A stretch of DNA of 61,406 bases from Lachnospiraceae bacterium. GTDB lineage: Bacteria > Bacillota > Clostridia > Lachnospirales > Lachnospiraceae. Position numbers and translations under genes: made by a program. Location of the stretch: positions 1 through 61,406 of the forward strand of contig JAHZFJ010000026.1 of assembly GCA_019421365.1 (NCBI GenBank). The letters run 5' to 3'. Below, one piece after another: positions 42,636 to 51,193 of the stretch (within the stretch, counting starts at the first letter, position 1; every line of letters starts with the position of its first letter). The notes under the pieces are model-generated. The model searched no databases and was not told the DNA's origin. It worked only from the letters and a program-made list of their open reading frames with translations.

Positions 42636-44081
42636 TTAGAACTTAGGGTTGTCTGCTTTTTCACTTGCAGGTAAAGTAATTCTAAAAAGTTGTCTGATAA
42701 GAATCTTAAAGTTAAATGGAATAAGAGGATACATATAGTTATAACCTGTTAAAGTCCTGTTAAATATAATTGCACATAGAGTCAATATAATACCTGCAAT
42801 AAATCCCCACTGACTAAATAAAGCTGTTAATACTAATAACACAATACGCATGAATTTAAGAGCATAACCTAGTTCATAGCTAACCTGCGTATAATTAGAG
42901 ATAGCAACAAACGCCATATATAGCATTACTTCTGAGTTAAACCAACCTGAACTAACTGTAAAATCACCTAATATTAAAGCAGCCACTACACTGAAAGGTG
43001 TGCTCATCATACTTGGTGTGTTAAGTGCTGCTAATTTAAGCCCATCAATAGAGAATTCTAGTATCAAAAATTGAATGATAATAGGTATATTAATTGTGTC
43101 TGTAATCTTAATAAATTCTAGCCCCTTAGGAATCCAATCAGGATGCTGCGTAAGCAATAAGAATAGAGGTGTTAATATCACTACGATTATATTAAAGATA
43201 ATTCTTGTAAGCCGCAGATATGTCCCCGTGATTGGAGGAAAGTAATAATCTGCTGCCTCTTCTACAATACCAAATAATGTGGTTGGAAGTATCATTACGG
43301 CAGGAGAATTATCAATCATAATAACGATTCTTCCTTCTAATACTGAGGCAGATGCAGTATCTGGTCTCTCCGTGTAACGAAATTTAGGGAAAGGATTCAG
43401 CCAACTTCCCTTGTACATACATTCAGCTAAACTCTCTTGATTCATGGTAAGAGCATCGATTTTAATATTCTTTATCTTATCAATTACTCTGTCGAGAAGC
43501 CTCTCATCCACGCGATCTTTCATATAACAGACTACAATATCTGTATGTGAGGAACTCCCTGCTGTCATCATCTCCATAACAAGATTCGGGTTTCGTATTC
43601 TACGTCTAACAAGTGCCGTATTAAATACCAGTGTCTCTACAAATCCATCCCTAGAGCCTCTCATAACCTTATCTTTGTCAGGTTCTTCTATACCTCTTGT
43701 AGGGTATGTTCTACAGTCAATTGCCAACACCGTTTCGTAACCATCAACAAGTAAACAAGGTACACCTGATAGAATAAGTGTAATAACCGCATCCATCTTA
43801 TCTTCTAAGTTAACTTCTCCGTAGGGTAATAACTTCTTTTGAAACTCTTCTGGTGTACACTCTATATCCTGTTTTTTTAGATCTGCAAAGAACTCCATTA
43901 ATTTTTCTAGAATTTCATCTTTTGCAAAACCATCAATAAAGTAAAGATGACATTCTCTTTCGCCGATAGTTATCTTCCTATTAATAATATCAAAATTATT
44001 CTCAATTAATAACTCAGCATCTAAACGCCTTTTGTTAGATGCAATATTTCTACTTATTGAATTTATCATATGAACAAACAT
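42636..44081 (-). CDS. Spore germination receptor subunit A, GerA family (481 aa)
   Basis: This is a GerA-type (PF03323) inner-membrane subunit of a germinant receptor. The N-terminal soluble domain (about 1-270) has the family segment CRTYPTRGIEEPDKDKVMRG and TMNQESLAE. The C-terminal half has about five membrane helices. GerA subunits usually act with GerB and GerC, but neither gene is adjacent. The start is uncertain: the ATG at 44081 is 1 nt from AAGGAG, while the in-frame ATG at 44069 is 13 nt from it. Confidence 0.92.
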   Translation of the reverse strand: MFVHMINSISRNIASNKRRLDAELLIENNFDIINRKITIGERECHLYFIDGFAKDEILEKLMEFFADLKKQDIECTPEEFQKKLLPYGEVNLEDKMDAVITLILSGVPCLLVDGYETVLAIDCRTYPTRGIEEPDKDKVMRGSRDGFVETLVFNTALVRRRIRNPNLVMEMMTAGSSSHTDIVVCYMKDRVDERLLDRVIDKIKNIKIDALTMNQESLAECMYKGSWLNPFPKFRYTERPDTASASVLEGRIVIMIDNSPAVMILPTTLFGIVEEAADYYFPPITGTYLRLTRIIFNIIVVILTPLFLLLTQHPDWIPKGLEFIKITDTINIPIIIQFLILEFSIDGLKLAALNTPSMMSTPFSVVAALILGDFTVSSGWFNSEVMLYMAFVAISNYTQVSYELGYALKFMRIVLLVLTALFSQWGFIAGIILTLCAIIFNRTLTGYNYMYPLIPFNFKILIRQLFRITLPASEKADNPKF

Positions 44082-44212
44082 ACTCCTTATGTTTTATTTA
44101 TCCTATATTGTTTACCTCATCTTCCTAATTATTCATATTCTCATGATAAGTTAGCAAAAGTTAGATAAAGTACCAATTTTAACACTATTCTCAGTTTCAA
44201 TAAGTAAAGGGC

Positions 44213-44262
44213 ATAAAAAACTCCCAAAAGAAGATATAATTATTCTCTTCCTTTGAGAGTTC
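44213..44262 (-). terminator. Terminator of the GH13 gene
   Basis: A 16-bp stem with two G-U pairs (AACTCTCAAAGGAAGA / TCTTCTTTTGGGAGTT, minus strand) followed by TTTTTT. Confidence 0.85.
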
Positions 44263-44327
44263 AAACCGTTTTTTGTTGCAGATATCAATTATCTACTCCT
44301 CGTAATCTTCAAGTACGAAGATCGAGA

Positions 44328-46061
44328 TTATAAGTTATTCTGATCGGATAGAATTATAAAGTCCATTGGCTCTACCACCAATTCCTTAGTACCTTCTATT
44401 ACTTCTCCATTTCGTAAATTGCAATAAGTACCTTCTTCTAATTGATATGTAAGTTTCTCATCTTCGCTATTATTAATGATTACAATTGATCTTTCTTGCT
44501 TAAGAACTCTTTCATATATTAAGAATTGATGTTTTGCAAGGAGGGTATTAAACTCTCCATCAACAAACTCCCTATGTTCTCTACGAATTTTTGCTAACCA
44601 TTTAAAATGCTTGAATAAATTTGTGTCTTGTTCCTCTTTATTCCAAAGCATACAACGTCTACAGTCAGGATCATTGCCACCTCCTAAACCTACTTCATCT
44701 CCATAATAAATATAAGGTATTCCAAGGTATGTATATTGGAAAACTGTTGCTAATTCTAGTCTTCGCTTCTCGCCAGATGCATCTGTAATAAAGCGTGCAG
44801 TATCATGTGAATCAAGAAGATTTAACATCTGCTTATGAAGATCTTTACGAAGAGAATGCTGTCTAATTGCTAACGCATTGATGAAGTCCTCTGCTGGCAT
44901 TTTACGAAGTGCAAAGAATTCTAGTACGGACTCCCTGAATGGATAATTCATAGTAGAATCTAATTCATCTCCTTTACAGAAGGAATTCCCCATATGCATA
45001 ATCTCACCAATTACTATCGCATCCTGATTTACTTTCTTCACACGCTCATAAAACTTCCTAAGGAAACTATGATCGATCTCATCACACACATCCAAACGGA
45101 ATCCATCTATATGAAACTCTCTTAGCCAATAGCTTGCTACATCTAAGAAATACTGTACTGTATCAGGATTACTCATATTTAGTTTTGGCATCTTCCCATA
45201 TCTATCATAAAAAGTTACATAATTAAGTTCTCTTTGATTAATTGGATAAGAATCAATATAAAACCAATCCTTATACGCAGAATTTTCTCCCTTATTCATA
45301 ACATCTTTGAATGCAAAGAAGTCATCTCCAGAATGGTTGAATACGCCGTCTAATACGAAACGTATGCCTCGTTTATGTGCCTCTTCTATTAATTCTCTTA
45401 ACTCTTCCTTGGTACCAAATTGAGGGTCAATCTCATAATAATCTTTAGTATTATACTTATGGTTAGAGCACGATTGAAAAATGGGAGTCGTATATATAAT
45501 TGTAACTCCAAGCTCTTTTAGATAATCTAACTGCTTTGTAATCCCTTTTAAATCTCCACCGAAGAAGTCATTATTCCCTACAACTCCTTCTCCCCAAGGC
45601 TTAACCCCTTCAGGGTCATTGTTGTGGTTTCCATTGTAGAAACGGTCAGGGAATATCTGATACATTACACCATCTTTAGCCCATTCTACTTGGTGATAAA
45701 AATCTCCAGGACAAAGATAAGGAAATTGGAAGGTTTGTGGGACATCTGGCTTCTCATTAAGAATACCTCTTTCGTTATAATAAAGACGGTTTCCCTCATT
45801 GTCTATTAATTTAAAGAAATACCTGAACTTCTTATCCACATTAACTAGTTCCACTTCATAATAATCAAAAATATCACAGCCTTGAATACGATTCATTTTA
45901 ACTTGTTGAAAGGGTTTTTCGTATTGATGTCTATCTTTATAATAAACATATACATACTTGATATCCTGTTTTGCTGTCTGGATTTTTAGGTATAGCGTAT
46001 TCTCATCAACTGCATAAGCATATGGTACATCTGGTGTATGGTATATTCCTGCTTTAATCAT
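44328..46061 (-). CDS. Neopullulanase/cyclomaltodextrinase-type amylase, GH13 (577 aa)
   Basis: This cytoplasmic enzyme hydrolyses alpha-1,4 (and perhaps alpha-1,6) linkages in maltodextrins, cyclodextrins or pullulan fragments. An N-terminal CBM34-like beta domain (about 1-115) precedes the barrel. Conserved regions: VLDGVFNHSG, GFRLDVCDE with nucleophile Asp324, VIGEIMH with acid/base Glu353, and LLDSHD with Asp420. The CBM34 and the overall length fit the GH13_20 group. There is no signal peptide. AGGAGG precedes the ATG. Transcribed alone, divergent from asparaginase. Confidence 0.93.
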   Translation of the reverse strand: MIKAGIYHTPDVPYAYAVDENTLYLKIQTAKQDIKYVYVYYKDRHQYEKPFQQVKMNRIQGCDIFDYYEVELVNVDKKFRYFFKLIDNEGNRLYYNERGILNEKPDVPQTFQFPYLCPGDFYHQVEWAKDGVMYQIFPDRFYNGNHNNDPEGVKPWGEGVVGNNDFFGGDLKGITKQLDYLKELGVTIIYTTPIFQSCSNHKYNTKDYYEIDPQFGTKEELRELIEEAHKRGIRFVLDGVFNHSGDDFFAFKDVMNKGENSAYKDWFYIDSYPINQRELNYVTFYDRYGKMPKLNMSNPDTVQYFLDVASYWLREFHIDGFRLDVCDEIDHSFLRKFYERVKKVNQDAIVIGEIMHMGNSFCKGDELDSTMNYPFRESVLEFFALRKMPAEDFINALAIRQHSLRKDLHKQMLNLLDSHDTARFITDASGEKRRLELATVFQYTYLGIPYIYYGDEVGLGGGNDPDCRRCMLWNKEEQDTNLFKHFKWLAKIRREHREFVDGEFNTLLAKHQFLIYERVLKQERSIVIINNSEDEKLTYQLEEGTYCNLRNGEVIEGTKELVVEPMDFIILSDQNNL

Positions 46062-46138
46062 AATTATCCTCCTATATTTATATAATGATACAATTTAAAT
46101 AACAATGTATTTAGTCGTTTTTTATGTACTACTATTTC

Positions 46139-46166
46139 ATAATAACATATATGTAATAAATGTCAA
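46139..46166 (-). promoter_or_regulatory. Promoter of the GH13 gene
   Basis: On the minus strand, TTGACA (46161-46166), a 16-bp spacer and TATTAT (46139-46144). The spacer holds the palindrome ACATATATGT, a possible operator. Confidence 0.7.
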
Positions 46167-46297
46167 TTAATATTTTCGTATTTTTTCGTATTTCTATGAG
46201 GAATTGTTTATTTAGCCTTTATTACATGTCTATTTTTGCGGTGTTATTCCACTTACATATAGAATTATCCATTGAATACCTTACTTTTATTTACATA

Positions 46298-46326
46298 TTG
46301 TAATTTATCATTGATTTTGCTATACT
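46298..46326 (+). promoter_or_regulatory. Promoter of the asparaginase gene
   Basis: TTGTAA (46298-46303), a 17-bp spacer and TATACT (46321-46326). Confidence 0.65.
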
Positions 46327-46395
46327 TTATCAGAAATAATATGTAATATTATAAAGAATCTTGTCTAAATGCAATTAATAATGGAGGATGAAAGA

Positions 46396-47400
46396 ATGAC
46401 CCAAGTGAAAAAACGGATTTTAGTGCTTGCAACAGGGGGAACAATTGCCTCTCAATCAAGTGAAGAAGGATTGATTCCAGCGCTAAGTATTGATAATTTA
46501 TTCTCTAAAATCACTGGATTGAATGAGAATTATGACATAACAGCAAAAGATATTCTTCATCTAGATAGTTCTAATATTCAACCTGAAGAGTGGCAATTAA
46601 TTGCTAATCATATATATGAATCTTGTTTTGATTATGATGGTATTGTAGTAACACATGGTACTGATACAATGGCATATACAACAAGTGTGCTTTCTTATAT
46701 GCTCCAAAACATTCCGATTCCTGTAGTTGTAACGGGATCACAGCTACCGATCCTTAATCCTTTGACAGATGCAATGGATAATCTACGTTGTGCCTTTGCT
46801 ATGGCTGCAACAGGAGTTCCAGGTATCTTCTTAGCATTTAACCGTAAGATTATCTTAGGATGTCGTGCTGTTAAAGTCCGTACAACTGGTTTTGATGCAT
46901 TCGAAAGTGTAAATTGTAGATATGTGGCTACTATTGATTCTAACGGACTTAATATCAGTCATAAACTATTACCTAAGGTAGATGGTAAGTTCGAATTAAA
47001 GGATTCCGTTTGTTCCGACGTTTTCTTAATTAAATTAACTCCAGGTCTAAATCCTGGAATCTTTGATATGCTATTAGAGATGAACTACAAAGGTGTTGTA
47101 ATAGAAGCGTTTGGTGCAGGTGGATTACACTTTATTCACCGTGACCTTATATCCAAACTAGAAAAATTAGTGGAAAACAATATCCCAGTAGTCGTATCTA
47201 GTCAATGTCTATACGAGCGTAGTGATTTATCCATCTACCAAGCTGGACAAAAGGCATTAGAAAAGGGTGTTATACAAGCCTACGATATGACAACAGAGGC
47301 TACTGTCACTAAATTAATGTGGGCCTTAGGACAAACAAAAGATTTAAATGAAATTAGAACCATCTTCTCAACAAACTTAGTCGGAGAGATTAAATTATAG
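46396..47400 (+). CDS. ansA: Cytoplasmic L-asparaginase, type I (334 aa)
   Basis: It hydrolyses asparagine to aspartate and ammonia. The two catalytic Thr motifs are LATGGTIAS near the N-terminus and VVTHGTDTMAYT near residue 90. There is no signal peptide, which fits type I. The start is the ATG at 46396 with GGAGG 8 nt upstream; an in-frame ATG at 46369 lies before that site. The next gene, asnA, runs the reverse reaction (aspartate to asparagine), so the pair could set the Asn/Asp balance if differently regulated. Confidence 0.92.
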   Translation: MTQVKKRILVLATGGTIASQSSEEGLIPALSIDNLFSKITGLNENYDITAKDILHLDSSNIQPEEWQLIANHIYESCFDYDGIVVTHGTDTMAYTTSVLSYMLQNIPIPVVVTGSQLPILNPLTDAMDNLRCAFAMAATGVPGIFLAFNRKIILGCRAVKVRTTGFDAFESVNCRYVATIDSNGLNISHKLLPKVDGKFELKDSVCSDVFLIKLTPGLNPGIFDMLLEMNYKGVVIEAFGAGGLHFIHRDLISKLEKLVENNIPVVVSSQCLYERSDLSIYQAGQKALEKGVIQAYDMTTEATVTKLMWALGQTKDLNEIRTIFSTNLVGEIKL

Positions 47401-47415
47401 ATTAATATGTTTCAT

Positions 47416-47444
47416 TTGCCGAGGCAACTAGTTTATGATATAAT
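47416..47444 (+). promoter_or_regulatory. Promoter of asnA
   Basis: TTGCCG (47416-47421), a 17-bp spacer and TATAAT (47439-47444). The leader is about 130 nt long. Confidence 0.7.
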
Positions 47445-47503
47445 TAATGAAGTTTTTATTACTACGCAGTGATAAAATCAAAAAGTGTTTCGAAACTTAT
47501 GAG

Positions 47504-47542
47504 AGTTAAACAAGTGTAAACTAAATGATCACTTGTTTAACT
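47504..47542 (+). promoter_or_regulatory. Perfect stem-loop in the asnA leader
   Basis: Thirteen-base arms AGTTAAACAAGTG (47504-47516) and CACTTGTTTAACT (47530-47542) with a 13-nt loop, 38 nt upstream of the asnA start. No T-run follows and no T-box sequence is present. It may be an operator dyad or an RNA element. Confidence 0.6.
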
Positions 47543-47579
47543 TCAAATAAATCCAATAGAATAAAGGAGAATAAGAAGT

Positions 47580-48590
47580 ATGAAGAATCTTATTATACCA
47601 GATGGTTATCAACCAGCTATTGATATAAGAGAAACTGAAGTTGCTATCAAATATGTAAAAGACTTTTTTGAAAGAGAATTAGCGAAAGAATTGAAACTTA
47701 CAAGAGTATCTGCTCCCCTGTTTGTAAAACCAGAAACAGGTCTTAATGATAATTTGAATGGTGTGGAACGTCCTGTAAGCTTCGGAGTTAAAGAACAAAA
47801 CGACGCTAACGTAGAGATTGTACACTCATTAGCTAAATGGAAACGTCTTGCGCTACAACGTTATGGATTTTCTGTTGGAGAAGGTTTATATACAGATATG
47901 AATGCTATTCGACGTGATGAAGATACTGATAACATCCATTCTATCTTCGTTGATCAATGGGACTGGGAAAAGATTATCACTAAAGAAGACCGTACGGTTG
48001 AGACTTTACAGACTATAGTTAAGAATGTATACAACGCTTTGAAAGCTACAGAGGAATTTATCTGTAATAAATATACATATGTAAATCCAATTATGCCAGA
48101 AGAAATCTCTTTCATTACAACTCAAGAATTAGAAGATATGTATCCAGACTCTACCCCAAAAGAACGTGAATATAATATAGCTAAGTTAAAAGGTGCAGTC
48201 TTTATTATGCAAATAGGTGGTACATTGAATTCAGGAGAACGACATGATGGCCGTGCCCCTGATTATGACGATTGGTCATTAAACGGAGATATTATTCTAT
48301 ATTATCCTGTACTCGATATTGCGCTAGAACTTTCATCTATGGGTATTCGTGTTGATGAAGACACACTTGTTAAACAGCTTGAAATCAGTGGCTGTATGGA
48401 CCGTGCTGAATTGCCATTCCAAAAAGCACTATTAAACGGTGAGTTACCATATACAGTTGGTGGTGGTATTGGCCAATCAAGAATCTGTATGTTTTTCCTT
48501 CGCAAGGCGCATATCGGTGAAGTTCAAGCTTCTATCTGGCCAGATGACATATCAGAATATGCGATTAAGAACAACATTGCTCTACTATAA
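47580..48590 (+). CDS. asnA: Aspartate-ammonia ligase (asparagine synthetase A) (336 aa)
   Basis: It makes asparagine from aspartate, ammonia and ATP. The class II aaRS-like fold shows KNLIIPDGYQPAIDIRETE, SVGEGLYTDMNAIRRDED, SIFVDQWDWEK and GGGIGQSRICMF. The length is typical for the family. AAAGGAG precedes the ATG. Its own promoter and leader hairpin separate it from the asparaginase gene. Confidence 0.96.
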   Translation: MKNLIIPDGYQPAIDIRETEVAIKYVKDFFERELAKELKLTRVSAPLFVKPETGLNDNLNGVERPVSFGVKEQNDANVEIVHSLAKWKRLALQRYGFSVGEGLYTDMNAIRRDEDTDNIHSIFVDQWDWEKIITKEDRTVETLQTIVKNVYNALKATEEFICNKYTYVNPIMPEEISFITTQELEDMYPDSTPKEREYNIAKLKGAVFIMQIGGTLNSGERHDGRAPDYDDWSLNGDIILYYPVLDIALELSSMGIRVDEDTLVKQLEISGCMDRAELPFQKALLNGELPYTVGGGIGQSRICMFFLRKAHIGEVQASIWPDDISEYAIKNNIALL

Positions 48591-48627
48591 TAATAACCGA
48601 AATTTCTATCTCTACTTGTATTCATAA

Positions 48628-48679
48628 TAAAAAAAGAGTCGCTGCAATATATTAAAATTGCAGCAACTCTTTTTTTTCT
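48628..48679. terminator. Bidirectional terminator between asnA and mntP
   Basis: Stem AAGAGTcGCTGCAAT / ATTGCAGCaACTCTT with T-runs on both strands; the genes converge here. Confidence 0.9.
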
Positions 48680-48685
48680 TAATAA

Positions 48686-49252
48686 CTATCCTATTAGACC
48701 AAGATGTTCAACTAATATCTTAAGGCCTATTATAATTAATATCGTACCACCTAATAATTCTGCTTTCGATTTATATTTTGATCCAAACACATTACCAATT
48801 TTTACTCCAACGAATGATAATATGAATGTAGTAATACCAATTAGACAAACAGCTGGAATGATACTAACTTGTAAGAAGGCAAATGTTATACCAACTGCAA
48901 GTGCGTCAATACTTGTTGCTACAGCTAGAACACTAACATATCTAAGATTAAACTTCTTATCTTCTTTTTTCTCTTCATCTTTATCTAATGCTTCCTTAAT
49001 CATATTACCACCAATAATAGCAAGTAATACGAATGCAATCCAATGATCAATAGAAGTTATATACTGTTGAAAATTCTTTCCAAGTAAATATCCTAATAAA
49101 GGCATTCCAGCCTGAAATCCTCCAAAGAAGAGTGCTAATATACCGGCACGCTTCAAGTTTAATTTCTTCATTGAAAGTCCTTCACAGATTGCTACGGCGA
49201 AAGCATCCATTGATAATCCTATTGCTAATAAAAATAATTCGAAAAAGCCCAT
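48686..49252 (-). CDS. mntP: Manganese efflux pump MntP (188 aa)
   Basis: This is a six-helix membrane exporter of Mn2+. The two-fold repeat is visible as LAIGLSMDAFAVAICEG (first half) and VATSIDALAVGITFAF (second half), with conserved Asp residues in helices 1 and 4. The length is typical. AAAGGA precedes the ATG. The leader contains a manganese-sensing riboswitch candidate and a terminator, which fits an efflux pump induced by excess Mn2+. Confidence 0.95.
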   Translation of the reverse strand: MGFFELFLLAIGLSMDAFAVAICEGLSMKKLNLKRAGILALFFGGFQAGMPLLGYLLGKNFQQYITSIDHWIAFVLLAIIGGNMIKEALDKDEEKKEDKKFNLRYVSVLAVATSIDALAVGITFAFLQVSIIPAVCLIGITTFILSFVGVKIGNVFGSKYKSKAELLGGTILIIIGLKILVEHLGLIG

Positions 49253-49295
49253 GTTTTCGTATCCTTTCTTCTCGTTTCTAAAGTCTGCTACATAG

Positions 49296-49335
49296 AAAAA
49301 GACTTGTCTGCAATAAAAATATTGCAGACAAGTCT
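49296..49335 (-). terminator. Terminator in the mntP leader (riboswitch expression platform)
   Basis: A 15-bp perfect stem AGACTTGTCTGCAAT / ATTGCAGACAAGTCT with TTTTTC following on the minus strand. It lies between the riboswitch-like element and mntP. Confidence 0.85.
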
Positions 49336-49339
49336 CATT

Positions 49340-49412
49340 ATTTAAAATAAAGCCAGATGTTCTCCATCAGTATGTTGACTTTATTACACTACGTGCTAAC
49401 TACTCCCTTATC
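49340..49412 (-). ncRNA. yybP-ykoY-type manganese riboswitch
   Basis: The minus strand has AAGGGAGTAG, then AATAAAGTC-AACATACT-GATGgagaaCATC-TGGCTTTATT. AATAAAGTC pairs with GGCTTTATT (nine pairs) around a small GATG/CATC hairpin. These match the two conserved loops of the yybP-ykoY Mn2+ riboswitch (GGGGAGUA, and the AAAGUC / GGCUUU stem). The location between a consensus promoter and mntP is the classic one. Recognised by eye, not by covariance search. Confidence 0.8.
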
Positions 49413-49420
49413 TTCGTTAA

Positions 49421-49449
49421 ATTATAGATAATAATTAATCAACTGTCAA
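49421..49449 (-). promoter_or_regulatory. Promoter of mntP
   Basis: Perfect consensus on the minus strand: TTGACA (49444-49449), a 17-bp spacer and TATAAT (49421-49426). Confidence 0.9.
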
Positions 49450-49524
49450 GGTTTTATATACTTAATCTTCAATATCGGTATATATAAAGAACTAATACCC
49501 ATATGGCAAATGCCATGATCCAGT

Positions 49525-50511
49525 TTATTTATTTAAAACCTTTTTAATTGCATTTATTGCAATCGTATTTTGCTTTTGATAGTAAGTAAGTAATTTTCCT
49601 TCATTTTCTTCTGTCTCATTAGTTTTCCCTAACATAATGAAGAATACATAATCTCCTATAGTAACAACCTTTGAAGCTTTAACCTTTGGCATATTCATTG
49701 GATACTGATGAGCATCTTCTTCTAGATACTTTTTGTATTTTGTTAAGGCTTTTTCTACCTCTGCCTTCTTACCTGCTGCCGGACGAACCGCAATAAATGT
49801 ATCAACATTAAAACTTAACATTGGCACTTCTCCTATTGCAGCATCATATAGATTAGATTTTAATCCTACAACTTCTGAAAGCTCATCTTTAGATAAGGAT
49901 ACTTGTGGTTTATAATCGTCACCATATGCTTTCTTTACAGCGGATAAGATATTATCTAATTCACTCTTTGCTGATTTCTTCTTAACTGTTACAGTACATG
50001 TAAACTTCTTATTATCAACCTTTGCTGTAATTGTTGCTTTACCTGCTGCCACACCCTTTACTTTACCAGATGAAGAAACACTAGCAACTTTACTGTTACT
50101 TGATGACCAAGAAATCTTTTGAGTATTCCCATTTAACTTAAGAGTAAAGCTTTTACCAACTGTCACTGACTTAGTTTTAGAACTAATAGAAGCACTTTCA
50201 ACTTTGACAGTACAAGTATATTTCTTTCCTGAAACAGTGGCATATACCTTTGTAGAACCTTTCTTGATTCCTTTAACATATCCTTTGTTATCAACTGTAG
50301 CAATTGATTTGTTAGCGGATTTCCAAGTAACTTTTGCACTTGTTCCTGTAACTTTTACTTGTTCTTTTGCACCTACAACTACCTTAATCGATGTCTTATT
50401 CAATGCAGTTGCTGCCTTCGCTATCTGACCTGTTGGAGCAAGTACAGATAATACCATAACTAGACATAGTACAATACTAATTCTTTTGACATTTTTCTTT
50501 GTTTTGATCAT
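49525..50511 (-). CDS. Secreted Big2 Ig-like and DUF4358 protein (328 aa)
   Basis: A signal peptide (about 1-34) is followed by two Big2 bacterial Ig-like domains (about 35-108 and 109-180; VTWKSANKSIATVDNKGYV and ISWSSSNSKVASVSSSGKV) and a C-terminal DUF4358 domain (about 190-325) with VGLKSNLYDAAIGEVPM. It is a surface or secreted protein of unknown function. There is no LPXTG or lipobox, so it may bind the wall through the Big2 domains. AAGGAG precedes the ATG. Confidence 0.85.
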   Translation of the reverse strand: MIKTKKNVKRISIVLCLVMVLSVLAPTGQIAKAATALNKTSIKVVVGAKEQVKVTGTSAKVTWKSANKSIATVDNKGYVKGIKKGSTKVYATVSGKKYTCTVKVESASISSKTKSVTVGKSFTLKLNGNTQKISWSSSNSKVASVSSSGKVKGVAAGKATITAKVDNKKFTCTVTVKKKSAKSELDNILSAVKKAYGDDYKPQVSLSKDELSEVVGLKSNLYDAAIGEVPMLSFNVDTFIAVRPAAGKKAEVEKALTKYKKYLEEDAHQYPMNMPKVKASKVVTIGDYVFFIMLGKTNETEENEGKLLTYYQKQNTIAINAIKKVLNK

Positions 50512-50767
50512 AACAATTCTCCTTCGTAATTGCAGATTTTTTCTCTGCTGTACTTAATTTGCGTGTTATAACTTTTACCTACATTCTGCAAGTATATTCT
50601 CCTACATTATTTATCGTCTATCCCCATAGAAGATTAATACCTAATTATGTATTAATTAATAATATTATACTAATATACCAAGTATAGCGTCAATATTAAT
50701 AAACTACTTCGTAATATTTCCATTTTAATTATAAAACTGTGTACCTATAATTACATAAATATAATAT

Positions 50768-50797
50768 TTGACAATATAGTTTGTACTATGATATATT
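50768..50797 (+). promoter_or_regulatory. Promoter of the MutS2-like leader
   Basis: TTGACA (50768-50773), an 18-bp spacer and TATATT (50792-50797), about 30 bp before the leader ORF. Confidence 0.7.
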
Positions 50798-50827
50798 AAT
50801 TGTATTAATTCTAAAGGATGGTGTTGT

Positions 50828-50863
50828 ATGTTAACGGTTTATAAAATGGAGATTACGAATTAA
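50828..50863 (+). CDS. 11-codon leader peptide upstream of the MutS2-like gene
   Basis: The ORF reads MLTVYKMEITN and stops with TAA. AAAGGA lies about 10 nt upstream of the ATG. It sits between a promoter and an intrinsic terminator in a 682-bp gap that is otherwise gene-free. The arrangement matches leader peptides that sense ribosome stalling. There is no run of one codon that would suggest amino-acid attenuation. Confidence 0.55.
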   Translation: MLTVYKMEITN

Positions 50864-50874
50864 ATAGTAATGAT

Positions 50875-50903
50875 GAGACGATTGCAGATTCCTGCTCGTA
50901 CTC
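50875..50903 (+). promoter_or_regulatory. Leader hairpin after the short ORF
   Basis: GAG-ACGA-TT-GCAG-ATTC-CTGC-TCGT-A-CTC folds into an 11-pair stem with two small bulges. It starts 11 nt after the leader stop codon. A smaller hairpin (TTACTT / AAGTAA, 50941-50960) follows. Either could participate in alternative pairing with the terminator. Confidence 0.5.
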
Positions 50904-50960
50904 TGCCCTTTTATAGAGCCACATACAATATCTTTATATATTACTTGTTAGACTAAGTAA

Positions 50961-50992
50961 GGTTGAGAGTGTGTTTCTTTCAATCTTTTTTT
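50961..50992 (+). terminator. Attenuator-type terminator upstream of the MutS2-like gene
   Basis: Stem GGTTGAGAG / CTTTCAATC (nine pairs, two G-U) with a 7-nt loop, followed by TTTTTTT. It lies 97 nt after the leader ORF and 200 nt before the gene. The rest of the gap to 51193 shows no further signals I can support. Confidence 0.7.
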
Positions 50993-51193
50993 GTGTCTTT
51001 CTTTCGTATATTCTATGTACCCGTTGCATTTATCTGCAAGGTTCTTATTATACTCATCATTCGTAATCCCATATCTAACGAAGAAGTAACTATTATCTAA
51101 ACTCAAACTAAATACACATAATTGTTCAGTTACTAGTTCCCTAGTTTTGAATAGTTATAATCAATTATTATATAAGAAAAGAAGGATTATGAA

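Noticed and set aside
47445..47579. T-box riboswitch in the asnA leader
   Set aside because: The conserved TGGNACCGCG antiterminator sequence is absent and there is no terminator.
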